This document shows, piece after piece, positions 46,228-55,120 of a stretch of DNA of 64,000 nucleotides. Location of the stretch: contig CAMLLC010000008.1 in the NCBI GenBank assembly GCA_946480835.1, positions 1 through 64,000 of the forward strand, written 5' to 3'. Below the pieces are notes generated by a model. It worked only from the letters and a program-made list of their open reading frames with translations. It was not told where the DNA came from and did no database searches. Numbering within the stretch: the first letter of the stretch is position 1; each line of letters begins with the position of its first letter. Made by a program: the position numbers and the translations under genes. Origin of the DNA: Entomomonas sp945283395 (GTDB lineage: Bacteria > Pseudomonadota > Gammaproteobacteria > Pseudomonadales > Pseudomonadaceae).

Positions 46228-47127
46228 TTATTGACAAGCTAACACTCCTTTAGCTAGCTTATCGAGTAATTGCAAATAACCATTTGCAGCAACTTCAATA
46301 TCGGCCCCCATAGCATCTAACATAAAAACTTTAGCCTCTGTACCATGAGTTAATGTATCAGACAACTTAGGTTTTACGGGAGGTTCATAAAAAACACAGC
46401 TATTACCTACCTGTTGGAGACGTTTTCTCATTTCTGCTACATGCTTTACACCCGGCTGCACACCAGCGCTTATGTTAAATATTCCAGCATGTTTTATTTG
46501 ATAAGCATCTTCAAAATAATCATAAGTTTCATGAAATACAAAAAAAGGCTTTAAATTAACCTTGGCAAAATAATGATGAATAGTTTTATCAGTAACAGCT
46601 AAATCCGTTAAAAACTGATTAAGATTTTGTTCATATTGTTTACTATTGCTTGGATCTAATGCTATTAGATCTGCTGCCATCTGCTCTGCAATAGCTTTAG
46701 CATTTACTGGGCTGAGCCATAGATGAGGATCAAGACTACCTAATTGATGGTCATGGTCATGCTCATCATGATTCTCATTGTTATCACCAAAATGTCGTAA
46801 TTTAATAGTAGCTAATCCTTGTATAGCAATGGTTGGCTTCTTTCTGTTAGCTACTGTTTTGATCAAAAAAATCTCCATATCAGGGCCAATCCAATAAAAA
46901 AGATCAGCGCCCTGAATTTTTTGAATATCTGCTGGTCGCAAAGCATAATGATGAGGAGATACGCCGACAGGTAATAGTACATCTGGATTACCTATATCTT
47001 TTTGAATGGCAGCGGCTATAAGCTGCAAAGGCTTAATACTGGTAAGCAAATTAACTTCTTTAGTAAAAGCTAGATTAGGAACAATAACCAGCAATAAACT
47101 GAGTAGGAATGTTTTAATGGAACGCAT
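46228..47127 (-). CDS. znuA: Zinc ABC transporter substrate-binding protein ZnuA
   Basis: Periplasmic zinc-binding protein for ZnuBC. From ATG 47127 (AAAGGTG 7 nt upstream) it has 299 residues with a signal peptide (FLLSLLLVIVPNLAFT). Zinc ligands are seen in PHHYALRPAD, DPHLWLSP and FHETYDYF, and the His/Asp-rich flexible loop HDEHDHDHQ lies between the first and second. Divergent from zur-znuC-znuB, with the Zur box in the 59-nt gap, so both units should be repressed together when zinc is plentiful. Confidence 0.95.
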   Translation of the reverse strand: MRSIKTFLLSLLLVIVPNLAFTKEVNLLTSIKPLQLIAAAIQKDIGNPDVLLPVGVSPHHYALRPADIQKIQGADLFYWIGPDMEIFLIKTVANRKKPTIAIQGLATIKLRHFGDNNENHDEHDHDHQLGSLDPHLWLSPVNAKAIAEQMAADLIALDPSNSKQYEQNLNQFLTDLAVTDKTIHHYFAKVNLKPFFVFHETYDYFEDAYQIKHAGIFNISAGVQPGVKHVAEMRKRLQQVGNSCVFYEPPVKPKLSDTLTHGTEAKVFMLDAMGADIEVAANGYLQLLDKLAKGVLACQ

Positions 47128-47147
47128 ATAGATCACCTTTGTTATTT

Positions 47148-47160
47148 GTTATATAATAAC
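47148..47160. promoter_or_regulatory. Zur box between znuA and zur
   Basis: GTTATATAATAAC is a perfect 13-nt palindrome matching the gammaproteobacterial Zur core GTTATANNATAAC. Extra TGTTAT and ATAACA half-sites flank it symmetrically (47140-47166). It lies in the divergent promoter gap. Confidence 0.85.
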
Positions 47161-47186
47161 ATAACATTTATTAGGTTTGATATCAG

Positions 47187-47678
47187 ATGACCATAAAACC
47201 TTTAGCTTATACTCCTCATAATCACCAAATATGTATCAATCAAGCCTTACAACAAGCAGAACAATATTGTGTTGAACATAGGATTCGTTTAACCTCCTTA
47301 AGACGTAGAATTTTTGCTATGATTTGGCAAAGCCATAAACCTTTAGGAGCTTATGAAATTCTTAATAGACTGATGAAGGAAGATGGACGCAATGCTGCTC
47401 CTCCAACAGTATATAGAACCTTAGATTTTTTATTAGAAAATAACTTGATTCATCGTATTGCTTTGCTTAATGCATTTATAGGTTGCAGTCATCCAGGCAA
47501 CTATCACCAAGGCTATTTTCTTATTTGTAGCAAATGTGGCAATGTTTTAGAGTTAAAACAAACAACTGTTAATCAAACTATTGAAAAACTGGCTAAACAA
47601 AAAGGTTTTTTAATTAAGCAGCAAACAGTTGAGGTGAAAGGCCTCTGTAATTACTGTCAAGAGCATACAAATGAATGA
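47187..47678 (+). CDS. zur: Zinc uptake regulator Zur (Fur family)
   Basis: Zinc-responsive repressor of 163 residues: winged helix (about 25-90) with RLTSLRRRIFAMIWQSHKPL and PPTVYRTLDFLLENNLIHRI, then the metal/dimer domain with CSKCGNVLEL and the C-terminal CNYC pair that form the structural zinc site, and GCSHPGNYHQGYF in the sensing region. First gene of zur-znuC-znuB; overlaps znuC by 8 nt. Confidence 0.94.
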   Translation: MTIKPLAYTPHNHQICINQALQQAEQYCVEHRIRLTSLRRRIFAMIWQSHKPLGAYEILNRLMKEDGRNAAPPTVYRTLDFLLENNLIHRIALLNAFIGCSHPGNYHQGYFLICSKCGNVLELKQTTVNQTIEKLAKQKGFLIKQQTVEVKGLCNYCQEHTNE

Positions 47679-48438
47679 ACTTATTAAGTTATCTGCTATT
47701 TCTGTCAAGTTACAAGAGCAAGAGATTCTTACTGATATTGACTTTACTTTTTATAGTAATCAAATAGTAACAGTTGTTGGCCCCAATGGTGCTGGCAAAA
47801 CTACTTTATTAAAAACTTTGCTAGGACTTATTAAACCAACCAAAGGCAATGTTTGGCGTAAAACTGGCTTAACCATTGGCTATGTTCCTCAAAAATTACA
47901 ACTTAATCCAAGTTTACCTTTAACCGTAACAAGATTTTTAAAATTGTTACCTCATGTCAATACTCAGCAGATTAATCAAGTTATGGGAGAAGTAGGTGCC
48001 CTTCACATACTAAATAGATCTATGCAAACTATCTCTGGCGGCGAATTACAACGAGTACTGCTGGCTCGAGCTTTACTAAGAAAACCTGAATTATTAGTGT
48101 TAGATGAACCTACTCAGGGCATAGACATCAATGGTCAGGTTGGACTTTATCAATTGATTAGTATTGTCTGTAAAAAATATCAGTGTGGTGTGCTGATGGT
48201 TTCTCATGATTTAAATTTAGTGATGGCTAATACTGATAAGGTTATTTGTCTTAATAAACATATTTGTTGTTCTGGACACCCCGCACAAGTAAGTAATGAC
48301 CCTGCTTTTAAAGAACTATTTGGTGATTTTGCTAACAGCTTCGCTGTTTATCATCATCACCATGATCATCAACATAACTTGCAAGGTAGTATTGTAAATA
48401 TAACTCAGCCTCCTAGAGACGATTGTCACCATGCCTGA
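47671..48438 (+). CDS. znuC: Zinc ABC transporter ATPase ZnuC
   Basis: Cytoplasmic ATPase of the high-affinity zinc importer; 255 residues with Walker A GPNGAGKTTLLKTLLG, signature ISGGELQRVLLARALL, Walker B LLVLDEPTQGID and H-loop MVSHDLNLVM. The C-terminus is His-rich (YHHHHDHQHN and DDCHHA), a feature of many ZnuC proteins that may buffer zinc. Overlaps zur and znuB by 8 nt each. Confidence 0.96.
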   Translation: MNELIKLSAISVKLQEQEILTDIDFTFYSNQIVTVVGPNGAGKTTLLKTLLGLIKPTKGNVWRKTGLTIGYVPQKLQLNPSLPLTVTRFLKLLPHVNTQQINQVMGEVGALHILNRSMQTISGGELQRVLLARALLRKPELLVLDEPTQGIDINGQVGLYQLISIVCKKYQCGVLMVSHDLNLVMANTDKVICLNKHICCSGHPAQVSNDPAFKELFGDFANSFAVYHHHHDHQHNLQGSIVNITQPPRDDCHHA

Positions 48439-49216
48439 TTTTATACTCTATGCACTTGTAGCAGGTTTAGCACTAGCTGTTGTAGCTGGGCCGTTAGGCT
48501 CTTTTGTAGTATGGCGAAAAATGGCCTATTTTGGAGATACCTTATCCCATGCGTCTTTATTAGGTGTAGCATTAGGTTTCGTGTTGAAAATTAACTTAAC
48601 CTTTGCGATTATTATTTGTTGTATTTTAGTGGCTATATTATTAGTTAGTTTGCAGCGTAAACAACCATTAGCATCAGATACTCTGTTGGGTATTCTAGCT
48701 CATAGTACATTATCATTGGGGCTAGTCGTATTGAGTTTTATGCCAGATGTTAAAGTAAACTTAATGGACTATTTATTCGGCGATATTCTAACTATAACGG
48801 CTAGTGATTTATATTGGATTGTAGGAGGAAGTAGCTTTGTCCTACTATTAATTATTTTATTATGGCAACAATTATTATCTATTACGGTTCATGAAGAGCT
48901 TGCAGCAGTTGAAGGATTACCTGTTACTGCAATTAGATTAGCACTCATGTTAATGGTGGCTATAGTTATTGCAGTAGCCATGAAAATAGTTGGTGTCTTG
49001 CTAATAGCTTCGTTATTGGTAATTCCTCCAGCTACTGCAAGATTTCATACTGCAAGTCCTGAACAAATGGCGATAAGTGCTAGTATTTTAGGTATGTTAT
49101 CTATCTGCTTAGGCTTAGCCTTTTCTTATTATTCAAATGCTCCTGCAGGTCCAGCTATTGTTCTTTCAACTGCCATGTTATTTATCGTAAGTTTTATATT
49201 TAGGAGAAAATCCTAG
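48431..49216 (+). CDS. znuB: Zinc ABC transporter permease ZnuB
   Basis: Inner-membrane permease of the ABC-3 family, 261 residues with seven to eight hydrophobic segments. Family landmarks: FVVWRKMAYFGDTLSHASLLG near the N-terminus, HEELAAVEGLPVTAIRL (coupling region), and IVGVLLIASLLVIPPATAR-like segment AMKIVGVLLIASLLVIPPA. Closes the zur-znuC-znuB operon. No strong terminator follows. Confidence 0.95.
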   Translation: MPDFILYALVAGLALAVVAGPLGSFVVWRKMAYFGDTLSHASLLGVALGFVLKINLTFAIIICCILVAILLVSLQRKQPLASDTLLGILAHSTLSLGLVVLSFMPDVKVNLMDYLFGDILTITASDLYWIVGGSSFVLLLIILLWQQLLSITVHEELAAVEGLPVTAIRLALMLMVAIVIAVAMKIVGVLLIASLLVIPPATARFHTASPEQMAISASILGMLSICLGLAFSYYSNAPAGPAIVLSTAMLFIVSFIFRRKS

Positions 49217-49420
49217 CTTTCCAATATTTACCTACTCTTTTTTAGTTTTTTCTTTAGCAGCAAGCATATTAGCCGTCATAAAAAATCGTACAATGCTTTG
49301 TAAAATATTAATAATTTAATTAAATACTATGACAAACTTATTGGAATCAATTGTTTCCTCCTGTAATTAATGGAATTTTTTATTATGAATAACTATTAAC
49401 ATCTTTTAAATCAATATTAT

Positions 49421-49861
49421 TTAATCTTTAACTTTACAAGCAATCTGCCATACAGCTAAGGCATCACTCTTAGGAGAAGTATCAATTGCTGTAAAGGGTA
49501 AGGTAGGATCAGCATCTTGCTCTTCTAAAATTTTGCCTTTACCAAAAAAGTATTCATGTAATGTTTGTTTGCCTATCTTAGATGTTTTATCAACGCAGTT
49601 AATACTTAGCTCTGTTACATACGAAATTGGTAACGCATTAGTTAGTACAGTTTTAGTTGGGTCGGCATGCCGCTCTTGAAAAGAAGGAATATTAACAACC
49701 ATTATGACGGTCTTAATGTTGGGATTTTTTTTATCAACCATCACTGTATCTTTTTTAATAAAGATATGAGAATCTTTACTGGTTTCATACCAACTAGCTT
49801 CTGCAGCCCAAAGATTTGATGCACAAGTTAAAGCAATCATTGCAGCTAATATTTTTTTCAT
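49421..49861 (-). CDS. Exported protein resembling surface-adhesin protein E
   Basis: A 146-residue secreted protein: signal peptide MKKILAAMIALTCASNLWA-AEA, then a domain starting ASWYETSKDSHIFIKKDTV and having two cysteines (SINCVDKTSKIG and WQIACKVKD) likely to form a disulfide. This layout is that of the small surface-adhesin E domain (Haemophilus PE) found in many exported proteins of Pseudomonadales and Moraxellaceae; I recognise the pattern, not a close relative. I start at ATG 49861, the first with signal-peptide character; the frame upstream runs on through 29 codons. No operon partner. Confidence 0.65.
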   Translation of the reverse strand: MKKILAAMIALTCASNLWAAEASWYETSKDSHIFIKKDTVMVDKKNPNIKTVIMVVNIPSFQERHADPTKTVLTNALPISYVTELSINCVDKTSKIGKQTLHEYFFGKGKILEEQDADPTLPFTAIDTSPKSDALAVWQIACKVKD

Positions 49862-50312
49862 GAAACAAGCCACCCTATCATTTATATAAAATTTATACTT
49901 TATTATAATTGATGAATCATTAATAGGTGAAATAGTGACAAAAAGCACAAATTGGATTATATATTAATCCAATCTGTTATAGATAGATAGCTTCTGCCAG
50001 ATAAAAAATATCTTTGCTATTTGATTGATAATAAATAGTATCTCTATAAAAATCTGTCAGTTACTTAGTTAGGTTAAAATAGTGCACTAAAAAACATTTT
50101 TTGTTCTTTTATATATAATTATTTATTACAATTCATATTTATTTAATTTTATCTTATGTTTTATAGTTACTTTACGGTGAATAATTAATTTTGAATTATA
50201 TTTTTATTTGTATTTGCATAACTATCTGAAAATATTAGTTTGTATCTTAACTTATTGAAATTTATTCTTGATTACAATCTAATCGTTTTGTAGCCAAGTA
50301 AGGAGAAACCAA
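49862..50312. other. Divergent gap with a short palindrome
   Basis: No gene seen. ATTGGATTA / TAATCCAAT (49951-49959, 49965-49973) is a perfect 9-bp dyad with a 5-nt spacer, about 90 nt upstream of the exported-protein gene. The rest is AT-rich promoter-like sequence for nfsB. Confidence 0.4.
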
Positions 50313-50957
50313 ATGAATATAGCTGAAGTTGCAATGAAACGCTTTACTGCTAAAGAGTACGATGGCAATAAAAAAATACCTGAGCAACAAATAAAGGATC
50401 TGTATACTGTCTTGCGTAATAGCCCATCCTCTGTAAACTCTCAACCTTGGCATTTTTTTATAATTAGTTCTGCACAAGGAAAGCAAAAAATTATGCCAGC
50501 CATTTTTGAATTTAATCATGAACGTATAACTAATGCCTCACATATAGTAGTGTTTTGTGCTAAATCTCCTATAACTGAGCAACATCTTCAAAACTTGTTA
50601 GTTCAAGAGGAACAAGATGGGCGTTTCGCAACTGCTGATTTAAAGAAAAAAACTGATGAGGGCCGTCGTTACTTCGTAGGAATAAATAGTAATACCCCAG
50701 AGCAACAACTCTCATGGGAAAGCAAACAAGTTTATATTGCTTTAGGGAATCTTATGTTAGCAGCAAAAACTATGGGCATAGACAGTACACCTATTGAAGG
50801 TTTTAGCACTCAAAAAATGGATGAAATCTTAAACCTACCAGAGAAAGGGCTAGCTAGTGTAGTAGTAGCCAGCTTAGGCTATCATACTGAACATGATTAC
50901 AATGCTCACCTTCCCAAATCTAGACTACCTGAAGCACAACTATTTACTTTTATGTAA
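50313..50957 (+). CDS. nfsB: Oxygen-insensitive NAD(P)H nitroreductase NfsB
   Basis: FMN-dependent reductase of nitroaromatics, quinones and dihydropteridine. The 214 residues align along their length with E. coli NfsB: VAMKRFTAKEYD, SPSSVNSQPWHFFI, ASHIVVFCAK, EEQDGRFAT, PIEGF and HLPKSRLPEAQ. Start ATG follows AAGGAGAAACCAA, a strong ribosome binding site. Monocistronic and convergent with pyrE. Confidence 0.94.
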   Translation: MNIAEVAMKRFTAKEYDGNKKIPEQQIKDLYTVLRNSPSSVNSQPWHFFIISSAQGKQKIMPAIFEFNHERITNASHIVVFCAKSPITEQHLQNLLVQEEQDGRFATADLKKKTDEGRRYFVGINSNTPEQQLSWESKQVYIALGNLMLAAKTMGIDSTPIEGFSTQKMDEILNLPEKGLASVVVASLGYHTEHDYNAHLPKSRLPEAQLFTFM

Positions 50958-50963
50958 AATTCA

Positions 50964-50999
50964 CAGATTAAAGCTGCTTGATTGGCTAGCTTTAATCTG
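50964..50999. terminator. Bidirectional terminator, nfsB / pyrE
   Basis: CAGATTAAAGCT / AGCTTTAATCTG, a perfect 12-bp stem with a 12-nt loop, 7 nt past the nfsB stop and about 20 nt past the pyrE stop. No strong T-run. Confidence 0.7.
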
Positions 51000-51021
51000 C
51001 TAAATAATCAACTAATATAAT

Positions 51022-51663
51022 CTATATACCATATTGTCCTCGATAATCTTCCACCGCAGGTAGGTATTGCTTTAAAGTTTTATCTTCTGCCAAATATTGC
51101 AGAATCATATCAAGAGTTACAATACTAAGAACTGGCATTCTATATTCATTTTCGACTTCTTGAATAGCAGATAATGCTTCTTTACCCTTTTCTTGACGAT
51201 CTAACGCTATAATAACCCCAGCTGTTATAGCTTTTTCAGCTTTAACAATTTGCATCACTTCACGAATCGCGGTCCCCGCTGTTATTACATCATCAATTAA
51301 TAATACATCACCAGTCAAAGGTGCTCCCACTAACATTCCGCCTTCACCATGATCTTTCGCTTCCTTACGATTAAAACACCAAGGGTAATCTTTATCATAA
51401 TCTTCAGCTAAAGCAATAGCTGTAGCAACAACTAAAGGAATGCCTTTATAAGCGGGGCCAAACATCACATCAAATTCTAACCCGCATTCCATAATAGCTG
51501 TAGCATAAAATTGTCCTAATTGTGAAATAGCAAGTCCCGTATTAAAAAGCCCTGCATTAAAAAAATAGGGACTAATTCGTCCCGATTTTAAAGTAAACTC
51601 ACCAAACTTTAATACGCCTGTTTCAATAGCGAATTGAATAAAATCGCGCTGGTAATCTTGCAT
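51022..51663 (-). CDS. pyrE: Orotate phosphoribosyltransferase
   Basis: Pyrimidine synthesis, converting orotate and PRPP into OMP. The 213 residues hold the flexible catalytic loop region NRKEAKDHGEGGMLVG and the PRPP motif VLLIDDVITAGTAIRE. Full length. Divergent from crc across 372 nt, the same pairing as in Pseudomonas (PA5331-PA5332). Confidence 0.97.
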   Translation of the reverse strand: MQDYQRDFIQFAIETGVLKFGEFTLKSGRISPYFFNAGLFNTGLAISQLGQFYATAIMECGLEFDVMFGPAYKGIPLVVATAIALAEDYDKDYPWCFNRKEAKDHGEGGMLVGAPLTGDVLLIDDVITAGTAIREVMQIVKAEKAITAGVIIALDRQEKGKEALSAIQEVENEYRMPVLSIVTLDMILQYLAEDKTLKQYLPAVEDYRGQYGI

Positions 51664-52035
51664 CTTTGCCCCTGATAAAAAACCAATAAAAATTTCAGCT
51701 CTTAAATATTTTAACTGTTATTCAATCAATCGTCTTGGATAAAATATGTTAAATTCTATGAATGTTTTTTATGCTTAGCGTAATATACCTTTTTCTTTGC
51801 ATTTTGCTACTTTTAATAATAAAATATACAATTCTAGCTATTTTTCTTTGAAATTCTATCAGATTAAAACAATTCCTAATTATAGAAACAAAGGTTAGAT
51901 TTTAAAAATCTTTTCTTTGTTTTTATTTTGTCATTGTTCTATCTGATTTAGCTCAGGATATTATCTATTTTTAATAGATTTACTGAAAATCTAGAGTATG
52001 ATACACATTAGTCATTAAAGAGGTTATATCATATT
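51664..52035. other. pyrE-crc divergent gap, no gene seen
   Basis: AT-rich promoter region between two divergent genes. No ORF with a ribosome binding site, no riboswitch-like or repeat structure. AAAGAGG about 12 nt before the crc ATG is the likely ribosome binding site. Confidence 0.4.
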
Positions 52036-52815
52036 ATGCGAGTTGTAAGTATTAATGTTAATGGCATTAACAATGCCGCTGCTCTAGGGTTATTTACTTG
52101 GCTAGCAGAACAATCAGCAGATGTGATTTGCTTGCAGGATACTCGTGTAAGTAATAAGGACATGGAAGCAGCTAAATTTCAATTAGAGGGATATAACCTC
52201 TTTACTTGTGATTCATACGAACCTGACAAAGGTGGAGTTGCTATCTACTCTCGCCTACAACCCAAAGCAGTTATTTTTGGTTTAGGTTTCCCCGAGGCTG
52301 ACCATTATGGCCGTTATTTACAACTTGATTTCGATAAGGTAAGCGTTTCCTCTCTATTACTACCTTTTGGTCGTTCGAATGAAGAAGAATTAGATGAAAA
52401 GTTTCGTTTTATGGAAAACTTTACTGAATTTCTTATCAAACAACGTCGTAAACGCCGTGAATATATTTATTGTGTATCTCTTTATATAGCTTATCAAAAA
52501 TTAGATGTTAAAAATTGGCGTGATTGCCAATCATTACCTGGGTTTCTAACAGACGAGCGGATTTGGCTTGATGATATTTTTGTTGACCTTGGCTATGTTG
52601 ATGCTATGCGAGAGATTACTAGAGAAACAGATCTTTTTAGTTGGTGGCCCGATAGCGAACAAGCTGAAGTATTAAACCTAGGTTGGCGTTTTGATTATCA
52701 ACTTCTGACTCCTGGCTTACGTCGTATTGTTAGAGATTTCAGTATGCCTCGCCATCCCCGTTTTTCTCAACATGCGCCATTGACTATAGACTATAATTGG
52801 TCACTTGAAATATAG
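52036..52815 (+). CDS. crc: Catabolite repression control protein Crc
   Basis: Exonuclease III-fold protein without nuclease activity that binds Hfq-RNA complexes and blocks translation of catabolic mRNAs when preferred carbon sources are present. The 259 residues are close to Pseudomonas Crc throughout: ISVNVNGI-like start, DVICLQDTR, GGVAIYSRLQPKAVI, KQRRKRREYIYC, FSWWPDSEQAE and LNLGWRFDYQLLTPGLRR. The gene is characteristic of Pseudomonas-like bacteria and a main argument for the taxonomic guess. Followed 5 nt later by the pabB fusion. Confidence 0.96.
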   Translation: MRVVSINVNGINNAAALGLFTWLAEQSADVICLQDTRVSNKDMEAAKFQLEGYNLFTCDSYEPDKGGVAIYSRLQPKAVIFGLGFPEADHYGRYLQLDFDKVSVSSLLLPFGRSNEEELDEKFRFMENFTEFLIKQRRKRREYIYCVSLYIAYQKLDVKNWRDCQSLPGFLTDERIWLDDIFVDLGYVDAMREITRETDLFSWWPDSEQAEVLNLGWRFDYQLLTPGLRRIVRDFSMPRHPRFSQHAPLTIDYNWSLEI

Positions 52816-52820
52816 TCATT

Positions 52821-54530
52821 GTGAGTTTTTTACAATTTGACTTTAATGGCAAAAGCTTGTGCTTTTGCCGACCCCAGAAAATTATTCAAACCCGCCGACT
52901 TAATGAAGTAGTATCCTGCTTCTTAGAATTACAACAAGCTATTGAAAAAGGCTATTACATTGCAGGTTATGTAGCTTATGAAGCAGCACCAGCTTTTGTC
53001 AATTTCTTACAAACTCATCCCGAAACCAATTCACCGTTGCTGTGGTTTGGAATATATAAAGCACCAATAGTTAATAACAAAAACTTTTCACCTATAACGG
53101 AACAACTTTACTGGCAACTAGATACTTCCTTTGAAGATTATCAACAGGCCATTCAGACCATTCATCAACAGATAAAGGCTGGTAATGTCTATCAAGTTAA
53201 TTATACGGTCAGATTAACTAGCTCCATTAATCTTGCTCATAGCTATGCGTTATACAAAAAAATATGCCAAGCCCAACAGGCTAATTATTGTGCTTTTTTA
53301 GACATGGGCGAATATCAGCTATTATCTGCTTCACCTGAACTATTTTTCCATTGGAAAGAAGGCATAATTACCACTAAGCCTATGAAAGGAACAATTGCCA
53401 GAGGAAAGAATGTAACCCTTGATCAACAACAAGCCTGCTTGTTAGCTAACTCAACTAAAGATCAAGCCGAAAATTTGATGATAGTAGACTTATTACGCAA
53501 TGATCTCAGCAAAATAGCCCGATTAAACTCCATACAAGTTCCACAACTTTTCACAGTAGAAAAATATCCTACATTATTTCAGATGACTTCTACTATTAAA
53601 GCTCGCACTAAAGCCAATACGCACCTTCTAAATATTTTTCAAGCTTTATTTCCGTGTGGTTCTATAACAGGGGCACCTAAAGCAAGTGCTATGGAAATTA
53701 TTAATAACTTAGAAAAAACCGCTAGGCGAGCCTATTGTGGAACAATTGGTTTTGTCACTCCACAACAGGAGGCGATCTTCAACGTGGCTATACGTACCAT
53801 CGAAGTACATACTGCCCAAGCGCGAGCTTATTATGGTGTAGGAGGGGGTGTTACTTGGGATTCTTCTGACAAAAATGAATATCAAGAAATACTAACCAAA
53901 GCAAAAGTACTTACTGCCCAACCTTTACCTAAAGAGCTGTTAGAAAGCCTGCTACTAGCAGATGGTCGTTATTTTTTATTACCATTGCATATAAGGCGCC
54001 TACAACAATCAGCAAACTATTTTAACTTTGTGTTTAATTATTCAGTAGTAAAAAAACAATTAATGCAGCTAGCTGCTCAATATCCTCAAGGTATTTATAA
54101 GGTTCGTTTATTGCTTAGCCAAATAGGTAACTGTGAATGCCAATTAACAAATATCAATCCATTAAAACAACCATTAAATGCATCATGGTCGCCCATTAAA
54201 ATGAATAGCCAAAATATTTTTATTTATCACAAAACTTCTACAAGAGATTTTTATCCTACTGTCACTTTAGAAAAAGAATATTTACTTCTCAATGAAAGAG
54301 ATGAAATAACCGAGTTTGTTAATGGCAATATTGTTATCTTGAAACAGCATAAATGGCTAACCCCCCCGCTAACAAGTGGTTTATTAGCAGGTACGCTAAG
54401 GCAATGGTTAGTTAATAAAAAATACCTTAGGGAACAGGTTCTGTTCAAAGAAGATATAGAGGCCGCGGAACAAATTATATTTATTAATAGTGTTCGAGGT
54501 GCTCGCCTTGTTAATTTTCATATTGAATAG
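52821..54530 (+). CDS. pabB: Aminodeoxychorismate synthase PabB fused to lyase PabC
   Basis: Bifunctional enzyme for p-aminobenzoate: residues 1-365 form the chorismate-binding PabB domain and about 371-569 a PLP class IV aminotransferase-fold aminodeoxychorismate lyase. PabB-specific Lys189 sits in PMKGT (TrpE has Ala there), and SITGAPKASAMEII carries Lys287. The lyase part has ADGRYFLLPLHIRRLQQSA, HKTSTRDFY with the presumed PLP lysine, and NERDEITEFVNGNIVI. GTG start, 5 nt after crc, so probably co-translated. It needs a PabA glutaminase encoded elsewhere. Confidence 0.92.
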   Translation: MSFLQFDFNGKSLCFCRPQKIIQTRRLNEVVSCFLELQQAIEKGYYIAGYVAYEAAPAFVNFLQTHPETNSPLLWFGIYKAPIVNNKNFSPITEQLYWQLDTSFEDYQQAIQTIHQQIKAGNVYQVNYTVRLTSSINLAHSYALYKKICQAQQANYCAFLDMGEYQLLSASPELFFHWKEGIITTKPMKGTIARGKNVTLDQQQACLLANSTKDQAENLMIVDLLRNDLSKIARLNSIQVPQLFTVEKYPTLFQMTSTIKARTKANTHLLNIFQALFPCGSITGAPKASAMEIINNLEKTARRAYCGTIGFVTPQQEAIFNVAIRTIEVHTAQARAYYGVGGGVTWDSSDKNEYQEILTKAKVLTAQPLPKELLESLLLADGRYFLLPLHIRRLQQSANYFNFVFNYSVVKKQLMQLAAQYPQGIYKVRLLLSQIGNCECQLTNINPLKQPLNASWSPIKMNSQNIFIYHKTSTRDFYPTVTLEKEYLLLNERDEITEFVNGNIVILKQHKWLTPPLTSGLLAGTLRQWLVNKKYLREQVLFKEDIEAAEQIIFINSVRGARLVNFHIE

Positions 54531-54909
54531 ATAGCACTTTATAGCTAAACCTCACTAAATAAAATTATTGTTGTTAGCTTAAATTTTTTAACTAACGCTT
54601 AGCTAGCTTTACTAAAATACACTTTCGCCATTATTAATGCTTATTCCAAACTTATTTTTATCATTGCATTACTTGCTAATAATTTATACCTTCACTATCA
54701 AGTAAACTAGCTTAATGTCTGTGGCTAGCTAACCAAGAGTAAATTATAAAATGTTGTTAGTTAAGTATTATTTATTCCTCAATTGACTAAACCTTTTAGT
54801 TTATTGGATGACTTAATTTTAAAAGTTAATTTAGTAGCCTTAGCTATTTACTGCGTTAAAAAGATACTTAACATAACAGGCTGGAATGTTATGTTAATAG
54901 ATAGCTATC
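54531..54909. other. Gene-free region with an 11-bp hairpin
   Basis: No gene seen. TTAACATAACA (54868-54878) and its complement TGTTATGTTAA (54887-54897) form a perfect 11-bp stem around GGCTGGAA. It lies just upstream of the NtrC-like site and could be a terminator without T-run, or an operator. Confidence 0.45.
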
Positions 54910-54955
54910 GCACTATTTTAGTGCAATAACTATCTCAATGGTTATATTATGGTGC
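54910..54955 (+). promoter_or_regulatory. Two NtrC-like enhancer sites for glnA
   Basis: GCACTATTTTAGTGC (54910-54924) is near the NtrC consensus GCACYATNTTGGTGC. A second, weaker site GTTATATTATGGTGC (54941-54955) has a perfect right half. They lie about 95-105 and 62-76 nt before the -24 element, a usual enhancer distance. Confidence 0.75.
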
Positions 54956-55016
54956 AATATATTAATGGTTAATGGTCAATAGTCTTAAATAAAAAGCAAT
55001 CCACCTATGCATAAAA

Positions 55017-55031
55017 TGGCATATAATTTGC
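55017..55031 (+). promoter_or_regulatory. Sigma54 promoter of glnA
   Basis: TGGCATATAATTTGC has GG and GC with the strict 10-nt sigma54 spacing (consensus TGGCAC-N5-TTGC). About 90 nt upstream of the glnA ATG. Confidence 0.8.
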
Positions 55032-55120
55032 TTTTAGTGTTTAAATGTTTCAAAACTAATGTTAATTTAGCACTTGCTGGAACTGCCTAGAGTTATCTAG
55101 CTAAATTTTTGGAGACTAAC

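Noticed and set aside
49232..49279. Minus-strand 15-codon frame MTANMLAAKEKTKKE after znuB
   Set aside because: Too short, with no ribosome binding site; it could be the tail of a lost gene, but nothing supports it.
50262..50519. 85-codon antisense frame over the start of nfsB
   Set aside because: Shadow of nfsB; no ribosome binding site or family pattern.
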